A stretch of DNA of 7,982 nt from Desulfobacteraceae bacterium (GTDB lineage Bacteria; Desulfobacterota; DSM-4660; Desulfatiglandales; Desulfatiglandaceae), in NCBI GenBank assembly GCA_011048855.1, contig DSCZ01000176.1:1-7982 (forward strand), given 5' to 3'. Made by a program: the position numbers and the translations under genes. Shown one piece after another: positions 6,928 through 7,982 of the stretch. Under the pieces are notes generated by a model. The model saw only the letters and a list, made by a program, of their open reading frames with translations. It did no database searches and was not told the origin of the DNA. Every line of letters starts with the position of its first letter. The first letter of the stretch is position 1.

Positions 6928-6958
6928 TTGACTAGACTCCGAGCTTCCGTGATATATT
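6928..6958 (+). promoter_or_regulatory. Promoter of the tRNA-Gln gene
   Basis: TTGACT (6928-6933) as -35, with an AT-rich -10 read as GATATA (6951-6956, 17-nt spacer) or TATATT (6953-6958, 19-nt spacer). Transcription would start a few bases before the tRNA at 6971, so the tRNA need not depend on read-through from the transporter operon. Confidence 0.55.
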
Positions 6959-6970
6959 TCGACCCTCTGC

Positions 6971-7044
6971 TGGGGGATCGTTCAATGGTAGGACGACGGG
7001 TTCTGGCCCCGTTAATCGAGGTTCGAATCCTCGTCCCCCAGCCA
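6971..7044 (+). tRNA. tRNA-Gln (anticodon CTG)
   Basis: A full cloverleaf can be drawn. The acceptor stem TGGGGGA (6971-6977) pairs over all seven bases with TCCCCCA (7034-7040), then comes discriminator G and encoded CCA (7042-7044). The anticodon stem ACGGG (6996-7000) / CCCGT (7008-7012) encloses the loop TTCTGGC, whose anticodon CTG (7003-7005) reads the glutamine codon CAG. The T arm is CGAGG-TTCGAAT-CCTCG (7017-7033). The weak first pair (T-A) and discriminator G match bacterial tRNA-Gln identity. Confidence 0.96.
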
Positions 7045-7045
7045 G

Positions 7046-7052
7046 TTTTTTT
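7046..7052 (+). terminator. T-tract after tRNA-Gln
   Basis: Seven T residues follow directly after the encoded CCA and one G. No separate hairpin precedes them, only the tRNA T arm and acceptor stem. Termination aided by the folded tRNA is possible, not shown. Confidence 0.3.
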
Positions 7053-7158
7053 GCCCTTCTTTAGACAGATTCTAATTCTAACCGCCCAAGCCTGCATAAT
7101 TACAATGTGAACAATCAAATAGTAAGGTCCATGGGAAGCGGCAGTCCAAGAAGTTTGC

Positions 7159-7187
7159 TTGACTTTCAGAGCACAACATCGTATATA
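7159..7187 (+). promoter_or_regulatory. Promoter of vapBC
   Basis: TTGACT (7159-7164), exactly 17 nt, TATATA (7182-7187): a strong sigma70-type promoter about 30 nt before the vapB start. The region before it (7053-7158) shows no gene and only a short ATTCTA repeat. Confidence 0.7.
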
Positions 7188-7201
7188 CAAATAGTGTGTA
7201 C
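7181..7201 (+). promoter_or_regulatory. Probable VapB(C) operator overlapping the -10 box
   Basis: An imperfect inverted repeat, GTATATAC (7181-7188), five bases, GTGTGTAC (7194-7201). The half-sites match at six of eight positions when one is inverted. Its position over the -10 element and transcription start suits the autorepression typical of VapBC complexes; the function is inferred. Confidence 0.5.
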
Positions 7202-7219
7202 AATCATAAAGGAAGAGAC

Positions 7220-7450
7220 ATGGAAACGGCCAAAGTATTTCAAAATGGCAATTCACAAGCGGTCAGGCTGCCCAAGAGCTTTCGATTTCCCTGCAGTGAA
7301 GTGAAAATATACAAAGAGGGGAACAAGGTCATCCTGGAGCCGTTGAAACTTACATGGGATGCTTTGTTTGAATCTCTTGCCGAGTTCCCCGATGACTTTT
7401 TCGACGAGGGCCGGCAACAGCCTGCCATGCAGGAACGAGAACCCCTGTGA
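7220..7450 (+). CDS. vapB: VapB-type antitoxin (AbrB-fold DNA-binding, MvpA/VagC class)
   Basis: A 76-residue antitoxin that neutralises the toxin encoded next and, with it, represses the operon. Residues 1-42 (METAKVFQNGNSQAVRLPKS and on to VILEPL) are the swapped-hairpin AbrB/SpoVT DNA-binding fold, with the diagnostic NGNSQAVRLPK. The C-terminal half, with TWD, FPDDFF and the closing QPAMQEREPL, closely resembles the toxin-binding tail of enterobacterial MvpA/VapB proteins. ATG 7220 is preceded by AAGGAAG with about 5 nt spacing; the frame runs on upstream but lacks such a site. The stop overlaps the toxin start by four bases (GTGA), the usual arrangement for coupled antitoxin and toxin synthesis. 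Confidence 0.93.
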   Translation: METAKVFQNGNSQAVRLPKSFRFPCSEVKIYKEGNKVILEPLKLTWDALFESLAEFPDDFFDEGRQQPAMQEREPL

Positions 7451-7857
7451 TACACTACCTTCTCGACACCAACATCTGCATATACCTCATTAAAAAGCGG
7501 CCACCGGAAGCCTTTCATCATTTCAGACTGCATTCCCCGGAGGAAGTGGCTATCTCCATCATCACGGTCTTCGAGCTGGAGTATGGGGCGCAAAAAAGCC
7601 GATACCTGCAACAGACCCGGAACGCCATGAACAAATTCCTTTCACCGCTACAGGTAATGAATCTGGATCGCTCATCAGTCCTGGAATCCGCCGCTATCCG
7701 GGCCACACTCGAGAAGCGAGGGATGCCCATCGGCCCTTACGATTTGCTCATAGCGGGCCTCGCCAAATCACGAGAAATCATACTTGTGACCAATAATACA
7801 TCGGAATTTGAGAGGATTGAGGGTCTGAAACTGGAAAACTGGGTTGAGCAGGCATGA
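7447..7857 (+). CDS. vapC: VapC-type PIN-domain ribonuclease toxin (MvpT class)
   Basis: A 136-residue toxin filling a single PIN domain, the normal length. Acidic metal-binding residues are in place: Asp7 in YLLDTNICIYLIK, Glu43 in FELEYGA, Asp99 in GPYDLLIAG, followed by the LVTNNTSEFERIEGL motif near the C-terminus, where the fourth site reads Asn. The set and the spacing match the enterobacterial VapC/MvpT branch, whose studied members cut the anticodon loop of initiator tRNA (family knowledge; the target here is unknown). It starts at a GTG that overlaps the vapB stop, with no separate promoter, so it depends on vapB translation. The sequence looks intact and active. Confidence 0.94.
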   Translation: MIHYLLDTNICIYLIKKRPPEAFHHFRLHSPEEVAISIITVFELEYGAQKSRYLQQTRNAMNKFLSPLQVMNLDRSSVLESAAIRATLEKRGMPIGPYDLLIAGLAKSREIILVTNNTSEFERIEGLKLENWVEQA

Positions 7858-7891
7858 GACGCATGAGGCATTGTGAAAGGATGAAAATCGC

Positions 7892-7920
7892 TTGACCATT
7901 GCGTTGTTTTTCTGTACGGT
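7892..7920 (+). promoter_or_regulatory. Candidate promoter of the tRNA-Glu gene
   Basis: TTGACC (7892-7897), 17 nt, TACGGT (7915-7920). The -35 is good and the -10 poor (three of six), with TG directly before it. Transcription would start near 7927, about 14 nt before the tRNA. Confidence 0.45.
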
Positions 7921-7927
7921 TCTGCTT

Positions 7928-7943
7928 ACCAATTTAAATTGGT
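7928..7943. repeat. Perfect 16-bp palindrome across the 5' end of tRNA-Glu
   Basis: ACCAATTTAAATTGGT equals its own reverse complement. The last three bases (GGT) are the first three of the tRNA acceptor stem. The symmetry stops one base further out on either side (T and C). Confidence 0.9.
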
Positions 7944-7982
7944 CCCATCGTCTAGCGGTCTAGGATATCGCCCTCTCACGGC
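7941..7982 (+). tRNA. tRNA-Glu (anticodon CTC), 5' part, cut by window edge
   Basis: The first 42 nt fit the bacterial tRNA-Glu pattern: acceptor strand GGTCCCA, then TC, the D-arm GTCTAGCGGTCTAGG, and an anticodon stem TCGCC (7968-7972) with loop CTCTCAC. The anticodon CTC (7975-7977) reads the glutamate codon GAG. GGC at 7980-7982 starts the 3' side of the anticodon stem. The T arm and 3' acceptor strand lie outside the window. Confidence 0.92.

Noticed and set aside
7852..7867. Short direct repeat GCATGAG, twice with period 9, at the end of vapC
   Set aside because: Only two copies of seven bases; could easily be chance.
7045..7940. Attachment-site duplication of the tRNA-Gln 3' end, expected if an integrating element had entered there
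   Set aside because: No second copy of the TTCGAATCCTCG...CCA end is visible before the next tRNA, and there is no integrase gene in the window.

Overview
The window is a piece of a GC-rich, Gram-negative-type bacterial chromosome. The style of the genes (a MerR regulator with the LRDYEKMGLL / TNNRVY signature, dpp-type peptide importer proteins with lineage-specific insertions, clustered tRNAs with encoded CCA, an enterobacterial-type VapBC pair) suggests a deltaproteobacterium of the Syntrophobacter/Syntrophus/Desulfobacterota sort. That placement is an inference from sequence flavour, not from a database search.

Layout. (1) Positions 1-173, minus strand: the N-terminal DNA-binding part of a MerR-family regulator that runs off the left edge. 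(2) 189-534: a divergent intergenic region with a possible -10 box for the regulator and a possible sigma70 promoter for the operon to the right. (3) 535-6909, plus strand: a compact five-gene operon for an ABC importer of the peptide/nickel (Dpp/Opp) family. The order is substrate-binding protein, two permeases and two ATPases, with gaps of 25 and 42 nt, then 3 nt, then a 1-nt overlap. It is a complete transporter: the binding protein captures the ligand outside the inner membrane, the DppB/DppC pair forms the channel and the DppD/DppF pair hydrolyses ATP. (4) 6928-7044: a tRNA-Gln(CTG) gene with its own promoter. (5) 7159-7857: a vapBC type II toxin-antitoxin module with promoter, probable operator and a 4-nt gene overlap. 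(6) 7892-7982: promoter and first 42 nt of a tRNA-Glu(CTC) gene, cut by the right edge.

The most unusual content is in the transporter. The binding protein carries about 140 extra residues splitting a normally continuous family motif and has a membrane anchor instead of a lipobox. The DppC-like permease carries a 67-residue insert with two extra hydrophobic helices. The other notable points are a tRNA-targeting-type toxin module sitting exactly between two tRNA genes, and a perfect 16-bp palindrome across the 5' end of the tRNA-Glu gene. I see no CRISPR array, transposase, integrase or clearly novel multi-gene system.
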